From NCBI GenBank assembly GCA_963825685.1, contig CAWGUD010000021.1, forward strand, positions 62,001 through 126,000: a stretch of 64,000 bases of DNA, in the 5' to 3' direction. The stretch comes from JAOUEA01 sp963825685. Lineage in GTDB: Bacteria > Actinomycetota > UBA4738 > HRBIN12. A program made the translations under genes and the position numbers. The notes beneath the pieces were generated by a model. That model saw only the letters and a program-made list of their open reading frames with translations, searched no databases and was not told the origin of the DNA. Shown here in pieces: positions 1-9,254 of this stretch (position 1 is its first letter; each line of letters begins with the position of its first letter).

Positions 1-432
1 GAGCGACCCCCCCATCTCACCGGACTTCACCATCGAGATGTAGAGGTCGTTGAACACCTTGGGGTGCTTCTGCATCGCGCCCGAGAGCGAGGATCCCTGC
101 TCGACGTCCGTGCGGCACGCGGCCAGCGTCTCGGCGAGCAGCTTGTTCTCGGTCTGCTCCGACAGGATCGAGAGCGCCCGCAGGATCGGCAGGCCGGAGT
201 TGATCATCGTGGCGAACTGCCGCGAGAAGACCGAGAGGTCCTTCAGCTTGACCTTGGCCTTCTTGATGTTGATCTCGAGGTTGAGGCCCTTCTTCTCCTT
301 GCCCACCTCGAGGGGCGTGTACCCCATCTCGCGCAGACGCTGGAGGACGAGCATCTCGCTGTCGGCCACCAGCGTGCCGGTGACCATGTTGCCCGCCTTG
401 TCGCGGACCTTGTACTGGAAGGTTTGCGCCAT
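1..432 (-). CDS. pilC: Type IV pilus platform protein PilC (partial)
   Basis: Only the first 144 residues are present; the gene runs off the left edge of the window. PilC/GspF proteins form the inner-membrane platform on which the PilB and PilT motors act. What is seen is a short N-terminal region, then from about residue 66 the start of a T2SSF domain, including SRQFATMINSGLPIL at 70-84 and the YISMVKSGE motif at 131-139, which matches the family well. The ATG at 432 follows a GGGAGA ribosome-binding site. It lies 12 bases downstream of pilT and completes a pilB-pilT-pilC order typical of pilus operons. The C-terminal half with its membrane segments is outside the window. Confidence 0.9.
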   Translation of the reverse strand, partial: MAQTFQYKVRDKAGNMVTGTLVADSEMLVLQRLREMGYTPLEVGKEKKGLNLEINIKKAKVKLKDLSVFSRQFATMINSGLPILRALSILSEQTENKLLAETLAACRTDVEQGSSLSGAMQKHPKVFNDLYISMVKSGEMGGSL

Positions 433-444
433 CGAGGGTCTCCC

Positions 445-1621
445 TTACATCCCGCCCATGAGCATGCCGCCGCCGCCCATGCCGCCGCCCATGTCCATGC
501 CGCCGCCGCCCTCGGGCCCCACGCCGCCGAGGGTTCCGCCCATCAGCCGCTGGAGTTCCTCGGGGTCGTGGCAGCGCTCGAAGGCGAGCTGCCTGAGTGA
601 TGCGGCCGGCCTTCACGTGCTGGGCCAGCGACATGTCCATCGTCTGCATGCCGTAGCGTCCGCCCGCCTGCATCGACGAGTAGATCTGGTGCACCTTGCC
701 TTCGCGGATCAGGTTGCGAACGGCGGGCGTGGTCACGAGCACCTCGCACGCGACCGCACGGCCCTGCCCGTCGGAGGTGGGGATCAGCTGCTGGGTCACC
801 ACGCCCTGCAGCGTCGTCGACAGCTGCACCCGCACCTGCTGCTGCTGATGGGGCGGGAACACGTCGATGATGCGGTCGATCGTCTGCGGCGCGTCCTGCG
901 TGTGCAGCGTCGCGAAGACGAGGTGACCGGTCTCAGCGGCGGTGATCGCCGTCGAGATCGTCTCGAGGTCTCGCATCTCACCGACCAGGATCACGTCGGG
1001 GTCCTGGCGCAGCACGTGCTTCAGCGCGTTCGAGAAGCCGTGCGTGTCGGCACCCACCTCGCGCTGGTTCACGATGCAGCTCTTGTGCTTGTGCAGGAAC
1101 TCGATCGGGTCCTCGACGGTCATGATGTGGCCCCGCCGTTCGGTGTTCACCACGTCGACCATCGATGCCAGCGTCGTCGACTTCCCCGAACCGGTCGGCC
1201 CGGTCACGACCACGAACCCCCGCTGGAAGCGGGCGAGGTCGGCGACCACGGTGGGCAGGCCGAGCTCGTCGATCTGCTTGATCTCGAATGGGATCACGCG
1301 GAACGCGGCCCCGATCGCGTCGCGCTGCATGTACACGTTGACACGGAACCGGGCACGGCCCGGCAACGAGTACGACATGTCGAGCTCGAGCTCCTGCTCG
1401 AACCGTTCCCGCAACTTCTGGGGCAGGATCGCGTAGATCATTCCCTGCAGCGCTCGTGGCGACAGGGCGGGATATCCGTCGACGCGCTCCAGCTCACCGT
1501 GGACCCGGACGACCGGGGCGGAACCGGCCGTCAGGTGCAGGTCGGAACCGCCGTGGTCCAGGAGCGCTCCCAGCAGCTCCGGGATCGGGATCTGGACGTC
1601 TTCTTCCTGTTGCACGGCCAT
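445..1621 (-). CDS. pilT: Type IV pilus retraction ATPase PilT (frameshifted near 3' end)
   Basis: PilT is the hexameric cytoplasmic ATPase that powers pilus retraction. Visible are the PAS-like N-terminal domain, Walker A GPTGSGKST (about residues 141-149), Walker B DVILVGEMRD (about 209-218), the His box with ATLHTQDAP, and the PilT signature AVRNLIREGK (about 300-309). The reading frame shifts at about position 591: ITQ is followed by a four-base GCAG where GAG (Glu) fits, after which LAFERCHDPEELQRLMGG continues in another frame to TAA at 445. Restored length is about 391 residues. The tail is unusual, a run of Gly and Met (GGGGMDMGGGMGGGG). ATG 1621 is preferred over an in-frame TTG at 1627. 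It starts 7 bases after pilB ends. Confidence 0.88.
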
Positions 1622-1628
1622 GCTCAAC

Positions 1629-3314
1629 TCACTTCACCACCCTCGCGACTTCCTCGATCGAGGTGACCCCCATGCGGACCTTCTCGAGGCCGTCGTCGCG
1701 CAGGCTGATCATGCCCTGCTGGATCGCCGTGGCCTTGATCACGTCCGAGGAGGCTCGCTCGACGGTCAGTCGCTCGATCTCTTCGGTCATCGGCATCACT
1801 TCGTACAGCCCCATCCGGCCGCGGTAGCCCGTGTTCGCGCACGCCGCGCACCCTTGTGCCCGGTAGATCTCGGTGATCTCGGGCCACAGCCACTCGGGGA
1901 AGGCGGCAGCCTGGAGCTCGGGTTCCTCGGGCTGGTAGGCCACCTTGCAGCGCTCGCACAGCTTGCGAGCGAGTCGCTGGGCGACGACGGAGTCGATCGC
2001 CGAGGCCACGAGGAACGTCTCGACGTCCATCTCGGTGAGCCTGGTGAGCGCGCTCGGAGCGTCGTTCGTGTGGAGCGAGGTCAGCACGAGGTGTCCCGTC
2101 AGCGCCGCCTCGATCGCGATCGTCGCCGTCTCGCGATCTCGGACCTCACCGATCAGCACGATGTCGGGGTCGGCACGCAGGATCGAACGCAGCGCGCTCG
2201 CGAACGTCAGACCGGCCTTCGGATTCACCTGCATCTGGTTCACGCCGTTGAGCCGGTACTCGACCGGGTCCTCGACCGTGATGATGTTCTTGTCTTCCTC
2301 GTTCAGGATGTTGAGCGTCGAGTACATCGTGGTCGACTTGCCCGACCCGGTCGGACCGGTCACGAGGATCGCCCCGTACGGCTTGCGGAACGATTGCGCG
2401 AACCGCTTGTACGGGTCTTCGAGGAAGCCGAGATCCTCCAGCCTCAGGAGAGCCTGGGACTTGTCCAGGATGCGGATCACGACCTTCTCGCCGTAGACCG
2501 TCGGTAGGGTCGCGAGTCGCAGATCGAGCTGCTTCCCGCCGACCTTCATCGAGATGCGGCCGTCCTGCGGCACGCGCTTCTCGGCGATGTTCAGCTCCGC
2601 CATGACCTTCAACCGGGAGATCAGACCGCCCTGGATGTTCTTGGGGGCCGGTGGCATCGGTTCGTGCAACACGCCGTCGACGCGGAACCGGATCCGCACG
2701 TTCTTCTCGGCCGGCTCGATGTGCACGTCGGATGCGCGGTCGCCGACCGCCTGGGTCATGATCGCGTTCACCAGCTTGACGATCGGGGCGTCCTCGAGGG
2801 CCGCCTCCATCTGCTCGTCTTCGGATTCGAGCGCGTCGGCCGCGACGCTCGCGAGCGCCTCGACCTGACCGTCGATGCCCGCGAACTTCTGGATCGCACG
2901 CTCGACGTCGGCGGCCGTGGCCACCAGGGGCTGGACGTCGCGGTTCGTGATCGTGCGGATGTCGTCGAGCGCGTAGACGTTGGCGGGATCCGACATCGCG
3001 ACGAGCAGCTTGCCGTCGCGTTCTCCGATCGGGATCGCGCGATACCGGCGAGCGAGCGCTTCGGGCAACAAGGTCGTGGCCGTGGGCTCGATCTGATACT
3101 CGGAGAGGTCCACGAACTCGAGGCCCACCTGCTCGGCGAGTGCGCGGACCAGGTCGCCTTCCTTGATCATGCCCATGTCGATCAGCACGCGGCCGAGCGA
3201 TTTCGGCGTTCGCCGATGCTCTTCGAGCGCTGTTTCCAGCTGCTCGGGCGTGATCATGTCCAGCTCGATCAAGATCTGACCGAGCTGTTTCGACTTGCGC
3301 TTGACCGTGGTCAT
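1629..3314 (-). CDS. pilB: Type IV pilus assembly ATPase PilB
   Basis: This 561-residue protein is the extension motor of the type IV pilus. It has an N-terminal MshEN-type domain (about 10-150, a site that binds c-di-GMP in some family members), then a GspE ATPase core with Walker A GPTGSGKST at 320-328, ITVEDPVEY at 345-353, Walker B DIVLIGE at 384-390 and SLHTNDAPSAL at 413-423. A zinc-binding tetracysteine, CERC at 453 and CAAC at 489, separates PilB from PilT-type motors. Length and motif order fit the family. The gene heads pilB-pilT-pilC. Whether the MshEN site still binds c-di-GMP cannot be decided by eye. Confidence 0.94.
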   Translation of the reverse strand: MTTVKRKSKQLGQILIELDMITPEQLETALEEHRRTPKSLGRVLIDMGMIKEGDLVRALAEQVGLEFVDLSEYQIEPTATTLLPEALARRYRAIPIGERDGKLLVAMSDPANVYALDDIRTITNRDVQPLVATAADVERAIQKFAGIDGQVEALASVAADALESEDEQMEAALEDAPIVKLVNAIMTQAVGDRASDVHIEPAEKNVRIRFRVDGVLHEPMPPAPKNIQGGLISRLKVMAELNIAEKRVPQDGRISMKVGGKQLDLRLATLPTVYGEKVVIRILDKSQALLRLEDLGFLEDPYKRFAQSFRKPYGAILVTGPTGSGKSTTMYSTLNILNEEDKNIITVEDPVEYRLNGVNQMQVNPKAGLTFASALRSILRADPDIVLIGEVRDRETATIAIEAALTGHLVLTSLHTNDAPSALTRLTEMDVETFLVASAIDSVVAQRLARKLCERCKVAYQPEEPELQAAAFPEWLWPEITEIYRAQGCAACANTGYRGRMGLYEVMPMTEEIERLTVERASSDVIKATAIQQGMISLRDDGLEKVRMGVTSIEEVARVVK

Positions 3315-3346
3315 CGCCGTCCTTGCGCTCCCGTTGGGCTTAGGTC

Positions 3347-4088
3347 TCAGGAACTTCCTTCGTCATCGTCCGAGTCCACCTGAAGCAATCCAGAGAACTC
3401 TTTGGCAAGGAGGACCCGGTCGACCTCCGCGTCCTCGTCGAAGCCCGATCCACCACGCTTGCCGGCGAGTTTCTGGGGCTTCTTCTTCAGCGTCGACGCC
3501 GCCACGTCGGGCACCGGCGCCTCCTCCGGATCGCCCGCAGCGAGCTGGCTGATCGGCCGTCCGCCTTGGCGCCCTTCCCGCCGGGATCCTTCGAGAACCC
3601 GCGACGATCGGGGGACGTGTCGGCGGTCGCGATCTGCTCAGGGGCACCGGCCGTGACCTCCGCAGGTGACGGCCGATCGACCGTGGCTTGTCGACCTGTG
3701 GATGGAGCGACGTGCGCGGTTTGCCCGACGGGGCACCGTTCGAGTCGGGAACGCGCAGCGTGTCGCGCCGAGCACGACCCTCCTCCGCGATCAGGAGCAC
3801 CTGTTCCATCTGGTCGACGAGGACGCCCGGGCGGGTCCCGGGCTCCGCCGTGGCGAAGGCGGCGTACGGCCCGCGTTTGACGTAGGCCCAGACCTGATCC
3901 GGGAACTCCACGAAGCTCCTGTCGGGCTCGCCGAGCGTGGTGAACTTGAGCCACGCCGCTTTGGCGAGGCTCTCGTCCTCGTTCGGGGAGGCGCCGAGCA
4001 CCAGCCCGTCCCTCGAGAGGATGAGGGCGCCCGACACCCCGCTCACGCTCACGGAGATCCGCTGCGCGAGCGCGGAGTAGTCGTCCAT
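3347..4088 (-). CDS. Roadblock/LC7-type protein upstream of pilB (two frameshifts)
   Basis: Residues 1 to about 115, from ATG 4088, resemble the roadblock/LC7 fold (GVSGALILSRDGLVLGA, then KFTTLGEPDRSFVEFPD and DQMEQVLLIAEEG), a fold used by MglB-like regulators of small GTPases. After that the frame must change twice, somewhere in 3690-3745 and near 3557, to continue through AEVTAGAPEQIATADTS, a low-complexity linker and a Lys/Asp-rich tail ending EFSGLLQVDSDDDEGSS at TGA 3347. All three pieces have coding-like codon use and join into a protein of about 246 residues. It lies between aroE and pilB, so a role in pilus control is possible but inferred. No MglA-like partner is in the window. Confidence 0.6.
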
Positions 4089-4168
4089 CTCTCGAGCTGC
4101 ATCGACGGCGTGACGACCGCCCTTGAGAGAGGTCGGGACGATGTCGGACGCGGCGCGCCGGCGACCGC

Positions 4169-5041
4169 TCAGCCGTGCTCGGCGACGGCAACGACGGCAG
4201 CCGCCGACATCACGTCGAGCGGCGCCGGAGTTCCTGTCCAGAGCTCGAAGGAGAGCGCCGCCTGATGCAGCAGCAACCCCAGTCCTCCGAACGTCTCGGC
4301 CCCCGCCTCCCGAGCGCGCACCTGGAGCGGCGTCACCGCGGGTCGGTACAGGAGGTCGACGACGAGCACGTCGGGGGCGAGCGGGGGAAGAGGTGGGCAC
4401 GAGCGGCCGTCGGCGCCCACCGGAGTCGCGTTCACGACGAGATCGGCGCGGCGGCCGTCCGCCACATCGAACGGCACGACCTCGACGTCGAGCTCCGTGC
4501 CCTCGATCGCGAGGAGCAGGTCGTCGGCGCGCCCGGCGTCCCGCACGGCGACGCGCAGCTCGGCTGCGCCCGCGACCGCCAGGGCGAGCGCGACCGCTCG
4601 GGCGGCACCACCGGCGCCGAGCACGAGCGCCGAGCATCCCGCGGGGTCGAACCCGGCATCGCGCCTCAGGAACCGATCGAACCCGGGCGCGTCCGTGTTG
4701 TGACCGAGCAATCTGTCACCGTCCACGACCAGCGTGTTGACCGCGCGCAGGCGCCGAGCATCCTCGGACAGCTCATCGGCGAGATCGGCGGTCTCGGTCT
4801 TGTGCGGCATCGTGACGTTCGCGCCGCGGAGCCCGAGGCCCACGAGTCCGTCGGCGGCGGCGCGCATCGCACCGGGGGGCACCGGCAGGGGCACGTACAC
4901 CCAGTCCATGCCGAGCGAGGAGAACGCCGCGTTGTGGATCGCCGGCGAGAGGCTGTGCTCGACGGGCCAGCCGATCACCCCGACGACGTGGGTCGCTCCC
5001 CCGATCGTGAGGGGTGCCTGGGGGTCATCCGAGGCATGCAT
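4169..5041 (-). CDS. aroE: Shikimate dehydrogenase
   Basis: AroE reduces 3-dehydroshikimate to shikimate with NADPH in the aromatic amino acid pathway. The 290-residue product shows the substrate motif SLSPAIHN (30-37), the catalytic lysine in NVTMPHK (Lys81), the conserved Asp in HNTDAPGF (Asp117) and the NADP-binding loop LGAGGAARA (141-149). The C-terminal GLGLLLHQAALSFELWTG segment is also typical. ATG 5041 overlaps the end of mltG by 17 bases, as expected for translational coupling in the alaS-ruvX-mltG-aroE order, which M. tuberculosis shares. Confidence 0.95.
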   Translation of the reverse strand: MHASDDPQAPLTIGGATHVVGVIGWPVEHSLSPAIHNAAFSSLGMDWVYVPLPVPPGAMRAAADGLVGLGLRGANVTMPHKTETADLADELSEDARRLRAVNTLVVDGDRLLGHNTDAPGFDRFLRRDAGFDPAGCSALVLGAGGAARAVALALAVAGAAELRVAVRDAGRADDLLLAIEGTELDVEVVPFDVADGRRADLVVNATPVGADGRSCPPLPPLAPDVLVVDLLYRPAVTPLQVRAREAGAETFGGLGLLLHQAALSFELWTGTPAPLDVMSAAAVVAVAEHG

Positions 5042-6144
5042 CGACGTTGGCCAGGTGCTCGTCGTAGGTCACGGCGAACCGATGACCGCCGTCGTCCCCG
5101 CAGAGCACGTAGTAGTAGTACGGCGTGTCGGCGGGGTTCAGGGCGGCCTTCAGGGACCAGAGGTACGGACTCGCGATCGGGGTCGGAGGCAGCCCGGTGC
5201 GCATCCTCGTGTTGTAGGGACCGTCGGTCTCGATGTCGGCCGTCGAGAGCTCGCCGTCGGGCGTGGGGTCGTCGTACAGCAGCGTGGCATCGATGCCCAG
5301 CGTCATGCCGTCTCGCAGGCGGTTGTAGATCACCCCCGCGATCAGCGGCCGGTCGCGCTGCACGGCCGCCTCCTTCTCGATCATCGAGGCGATCACGACG
5401 ATCTCGTAGGGCGACACGCCGAGCTCCTCGGCCCGCTCCCACGGCAGGCCCGCCGTCTCCTCCGAGAACTGGTTCAACAGACGCTGGATCACCGCGTCGG
5501 CGTCATCCCGTTTCGGGATGCGATAGGTCTCGGGCCAGAGGAACCCCTCGAGCGAAGCGTCGGCGGGGAGCGCCGCGGGGCGGTCGAATCTTCCCCTCGT
5601 CGGCGCGAGCGAGGAACTCGTCGGCCGGGATGCCGAGCGACTCCTCGACCGCCTCGGCGATCTGGGTGATGCGGTATCCGGGCGGCACCAGCACGTCGGC
5701 CGTGGGGATCTGCTTCGGAGGCGTGGTGAGCACCTCGACGGCCTCGTCGAGCGTCATGCCTGTCGTGAGCGAGTACGTCCCCGCGCGGATCTCCCCCGAC
5801 CGGCCCGTGCCCCGCATCAAGAGGTTCCCGATGAAGCCGCCACAGGGGATCACGCGCTCCGAGGCCAGGCCTTCCACCACCCGCTCGGCGGTGGCACCCT
5901 CCTCGACCGTGAACGTCACGTCGCGCTCGGGTCCGTCGGCGGCACCCTGACAGCTCTCGTAGTGCCTGCTCGCCATCACGAGCCCCGCGACGAGCCCCGC
6001 GAGCGCGACGAACAGGATCAGCAGGGACGTCCGCCGGGGACGGTCAGGCTGCGCATGGCGGTCCGCACGTCGCGGCGTGGTCGTCTGCACCGGCCGAGGA
6101 TACCGGCCGAGGACACCCGGGCGGTCGTGGTGGCGATGTGTCAT
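5025..6144 (-). CDS. mltG: Endolytic murein transglycosylase MltG (frameshifted)
   Basis: MltG (YceG family) cleaves nascent peptidoglycan strands and helps set glycan length at the outer face of the membrane. A basic cytoplasmic N-terminus is followed by one membrane segment (about 39-59, LLILFVALAGLVAGLVM) and a LysM-like then YceG domain. The catalytic Glu region appears as VVIASMIEKEAAVQRD and the conserved end as NPADTPYYYYV. The frame breaks near 5590: AAGATTCG appears to carry one extra A, and the downstream frame continues RPAALPADASLEGFLWPETY. Restored length is about 372 residues. The start ATG 6144 overlaps the ruvX stop (ATGA). Confidence 0.88.
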
Positions 6145-6599
6145 CGGTGCGCATCGAGCCAGGCGCCGAGGATCACGGTCGCCGCGCTCTCGTCGACGAC
6201 GCGGCGTCGTCGTGGTCCGGTGACCCCGGCCTCGCGGAGCGCACGCTCGGCCTCGGCGGTGCTCAGGCGTTCGTCCTGCAGCTCGACGGGCACCCCGACG
6301 ATCGATCCGAGCGCCTCGGCGAAGGCCTCGGCCTGCTGGGCGCGGGGTCCCGACGCGCCCGACATCGACCGGGGATGGCCGACGACGACCACCGCGACGC
6401 CCAGTTCCTGCACGAGGGCGGCGACGGCCTTGAGCTCGCCCGGCGGTTGCCCCACCCTGATCGTGCCGTGGGGAACCGCCATGCGCCGTTCCGGGTCGGA
6501 GATCGCCACGCCGATGCGTGCGTCGCCGAGGTCCAGACCGAGCACCCTGCCCGGCGCCGCGAGGCGCTCGGAGCCGTCACCGGCAGGCGTGGTGGTCAT
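6141..6599 (-). CDS. ruvX: Putative Holliday junction resolvase / pre-16S rRNA nuclease YqgF
   Basis: A 152-residue RNase H-fold protein of the YqgF/RuvX family, which matures the 16S rRNA 5' end and is sometimes annotated as a Holliday junction resolvase. Motifs seen are LGLDLGDARIGVAISD (first catalytic Asp), VVVGHPRSMSG, LQDERLSTAEAERAL (the Glu-containing motif) and DESAATVILGAWL near the end (final Asp). It starts 2 bases after alaS stops and overlaps mltG by four bases, the usual alaS-ruvX-mltG coupling. Confidence 0.93.
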   Translation of the reverse strand: MTTTPAGDGSERLAAPGRVLGLDLGDARIGVAISDPERRMAVPHGTIRVGQPPGELKAVAALVQELGVAVVVVGHPRSMSGASGPRAQQAEAFAEALGSIVGVPVELQDERLSTAEAERALREAGVTGPRRRRVVDESAATVILGAWLDAHR

Positions 6600-6600
6600 C

Positions 6601-9204
6601 TCAGCCGGCGAGGAGCTCTTTCAGGCGACCCGGGATGCTCTGCACCGCGGGCACGACCTCCTCGGCGAGCTTTCCCCCGGCGAACCCGAGACCGGGCTTG
6701 CCGCCGGCGCCGCCACCGATCACGGCCGCCGCGTGTTCGAGCAGAGCCGGGGCGGTCACGCCACGGTCGGTCAGCGGCTTCGAACACGCGGCCACGAGCA
6801 GCGCCTTGCCTCCCTGCGCGGAGCCGAGCACCACCGCCGCCTCGCCCCCGAGCTTGCCGACCGCCTTCTGGGCGAGATCACGGAGGGTGTCGGCGTCGTC
6901 GTCGGTCACCGTGGCGACCAGGCGCACCCCGTCGACGCTCGAGGCACGTTCGACGATCTCGTCGACCCGGCCCGCCGCCTGCTGTTGCGAGAGGCGCCCC
7001 AGCTCGTTCTTCAGGCGCTTGTTCTCCTCGACGACCCGGCGAGCGTGCTCGAGGGCGGCGGTGGCGTCCTTGCTGCCGAGCGCCTCGACCAGGCCCCGCA
7101 GCAGCTCGCGTTCGGCGTTGATCTCGCGCAGGGCATCGGGGCCGACGAGCGCCTCGACGCGGCGCATGCCCGAACCGATCGAGCCTTCGTGCAGGATCCG
7201 GAGCACGCCGATGCGACCGGTGCGCTCGACGTGTGTGCCGCCGCAGAGCTCACGCGAGTAGTCGCCGATCTCGACCACGCGCACGACATCGCCGTACTTC
7301 TCGTCGAACAGCATCGTCGCGCCGAGGGACGTGGCCTCGTCCATCGAGGTCTCGAAGATGTGTGGTGCGTCGTCGCGCGCGAGCAGCCGGTTCGCCTCGA
7401 GCTCGGCCTGCTCCAGCACCTCGCCGGGCACCGCCCCCGGGTTGGGGAAGTCGAACCGGAGCCGCCCAGGGGCGACGAGCGAGCCGGCCTGACGGGCGTG
7501 CTCGCCGAGGATGTGCTTCAGGGTCCAGTGAACGACGTGGGTCGACGTGTGGGCCCGTGCGGTCGCCTCACGGCGCTGTCGATCGATCTCGGCGATCGCG
7601 TCCTGCCCGGGGCGGACCTCGCCCGAGCTCACCGTGCCGATGTGCATGATCGACGTCGGGCCGGCCCACTGCGTATCGCGCACGCGGATCGTGCCGGTGT
7701 TCGTCCGGATCTCACCCTCGTCGCCGACCTGCCCCCCGGACTCGGCGTAGAACGGCGTGCGGCCGAGGAAGACCGACACCTCGTCGCCCTCCTGCGCGAC
7801 GCCGAGCTCTCCCCGATCGTCCCCCAGCAGCATCGCGATCGAGGAGTCGGCTTCGGGCTGGTGGTAGCCCACGAACTCGGTCGGCGGCACGGCACCGGCG
7901 TCGATGCCGACCTCCACCTTCTTCACCGCGGCGCGCGCCCTGGCCCGTTGCTCCTCGAGCAGCTCCCGGAATCCGGACTCGTCCACGGCGAGCCCCGCAT
8001 CGGCGGCGAGCTCGGCGGTCAGCTCGATCGGGAAGCCGAACGTGTCGGAGAGCTTGAACGCGTCGGCGCCTCCGATGCGGCCGCCCTCGGCACGCTCTCG
8101 GGCTTCCTCGAACAGCACCATGCCCTGTCGCAACGTGGCGCTGAACCGCTCCTCCTCGGAGCCGAGGACCTGCTCGATGAACGCCCGGTTCTCGACGAGC
8201 TCCGGATACGCCTCGCCGAACCCGTCGACCACCACACCGACGAGCGGCCGAAGCACCTCGCCCTCCACCCCGAGCTGGCGCGCGTTCGACACCACGCGCC
8301 GCAGCATGCGACGCAGGATGTAGCCGCGCCCCTCGTTCGACGGCTGCACTCCGTCGGCGACCAGGAACGCCGTCGCTCGCGCGTGCTCGCCGATGATCCG
8401 GATCGAGATGTCGCTGCGCTCGTCGGAGCCGTAGTGCCTGCCCGAGAGCGACTGGACCTCATCGAGCAGCGGCGTGAACAGATCGGTGTCGAAGAAGCTC
8501 TTCTTCCCCTGCAGCACCATCGCGACACGTTCGAGCGACGAGCCGGTGTCGATGTTCTTCTTCGGAAGCTCGCCGACGATGGTGGCGTGCGCGTCCACCT
8601 GGTCCTGCGTGAAGACATGGTTCCAGATCTCCATGAACCGGTCTTCGTCGACCTCCGGTCCGCCGTCGGGCCCGAGGTGGGGGCCTCGGTCGACGAAGAT
8701 CTCCGAGCACGGCCCGGCCGGTCCGGCGGCGTGGGTCCACCAGTAGTTGTCAGCCTTGCCGCGGCGCACGATCCGCTCCGACGGGATGCCGAGGTCCTGC
8801 CAGATGCCGATCGACTCGTCGTCGTCCTGGTACACCGTGGTCCACAACCGGTCGGGGTCGATGCCATAGCCCTCGGTGACGAGCTCCAGACCCCACGCGC
8901 AGGACTCCGCCTTGAAGTAGTCGCCGAAGGAGAAGTTCCCGAGCATCTCGAACATCGTGAGGTGGCGATCGGTGTGACCGACGTTCTCGATGTCGTTGGC
9001 CCGGAAGCACTTCTGCACGCTCACCGCCCGGGGGAACGGCGGATCGGCCTGCCCGAGGAAGTACGGGATGAACTGCTCCATGCCGGATCCGGTGAGCAGC
9101 AGGCCGGACTCCGGGGCCGCGATCAGCGACGCCGAGCGGACGCGTGTGTGACGGCGCTCCTCGAAGAACGCCAGGAAGGTCTCACGGATGCGCGCACCGT
9201 CCAT
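6601..9204 (-). CDS. alaS: Alanyl-tRNA synthetase
   Basis: AlaRS charges tRNA-Ala and edits mischarged Ser and Gly. The product has 867 residues, close to the usual 870-890. The class II aminoacylation core starts at residue 1 (RETFLAFFEERRHT, then GSGMEQFIPYF and TDRHLTMFEMLGNFSFGDYF). The editing domain holds the zinc ligands THVVHW (around 555) and CGGTHVERTG (around 655), and a C-terminal coiled-coil plus DHHA1-type domain with Gly-rich GGGAGGKPGLGFAGG ends the protein. No frame break is seen. ATG 9204 lies only 6 bases after a TAGACT -10 hexamer, so the mRNA may be leaderless. Confidence 0.96.
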   Translation of the reverse strand: MDGARIRETFLAFFEERRHTRVRSASLIAAPESGLLLTGSGMEQFIPYFLGQADPPFPRAVSVQKCFRANDIENVGHTDRHLTMFEMLGNFSFGDYFKAESCAWGLELVTEGYGIDPDRLWTTVYQDDDESIGIWQDLGIPSERIVRRGKADNYWWTHAAGPAGPCSEIFVDRGPHLGPDGGPEVDEDRFMEIWNHVFTQDQVDAHATIVGELPKKNIDTGSSLERVAMVLQGKKSFFDTDLFTPLLDEVQSLSGRHYGSDERSDISIRIIGEHARATAFLVADGVQPSNEGRGYILRRMLRRVVSNARQLGVEGEVLRPLVGVVVDGFGEAYPELVENRAFIEQVLGSEEERFSATLRQGMVLFEEARERAEGGRIGGADAFKLSDTFGFPIELTAELAADAGLAVDESGFRELLEEQRARARAAVKKVEVGIDAGAVPPTEFVGYHQPEADSSIAMLLGDDRGELGVAQEGDEVSVFLGRTPFYAESGGQVGDEGEIRTNTGTIRVRDTQWAGPTSIMHIGTVSSGEVRPGQDAIAEIDRQRREATARAHTSTHVVHWTLKHILGEHARQAGSLVAPGRLRFDFPNPGAVPGEVLEQAELEANRLLARDDAPHIFETSMDEATSLGATMLFDEKYGDVVRVVEIGDYSRELCGGTHVERTGRIGVLRILHEGSIGSGMRRVEALVGPDALREINAERELLRGLVEALGSKDATAALEHARRVVEENKRLKNELGRLSQQQAAGRVDEIVERASSVDGVRLVATVTDDDADTLRDLAQKAVGKLGGEAAVVLGSAQGGKALLVAACSKPLTDRGVTAPALLEHAAAVIGGGAGGKPGLGFAGGKLAEEVVPAVQSIPGRLKELLAG

Positions 9205-9210
9205 CCGGCG

Positions 9211-9216
9211 AGTCTA
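9211..9216 (-). promoter_or_regulatory. Putative alaS -10 element (leaderless)
   Basis: TAGACT on the minus strand ends 6 bases before the alaS ATG, which places transcription start at about the A of ATG. No clear -35 hexamer is seen 16-18 bases upstream, so this rests on the -10 match and spacing alone. Confidence 0.4.
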
Positions 9217-9254
9217 CCGGCGGGCCCAGTGCGGCGAGGCCGAAGCCTCGTTCC

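Noticed and set aside
560..620. Programmed frameshift in pilT
   Set aside because: No slippery heptamer or downstream structure is seen, and a simple extra base (GCAG for GAG) explains the break. PilT is not known to use recoding.
9205..9254. T-box leader before alaS (also considered for thrS, hisS and aspS)
   Set aside because: The upstream gaps are too short or overlap other genes, and no T-box core sequence is present.
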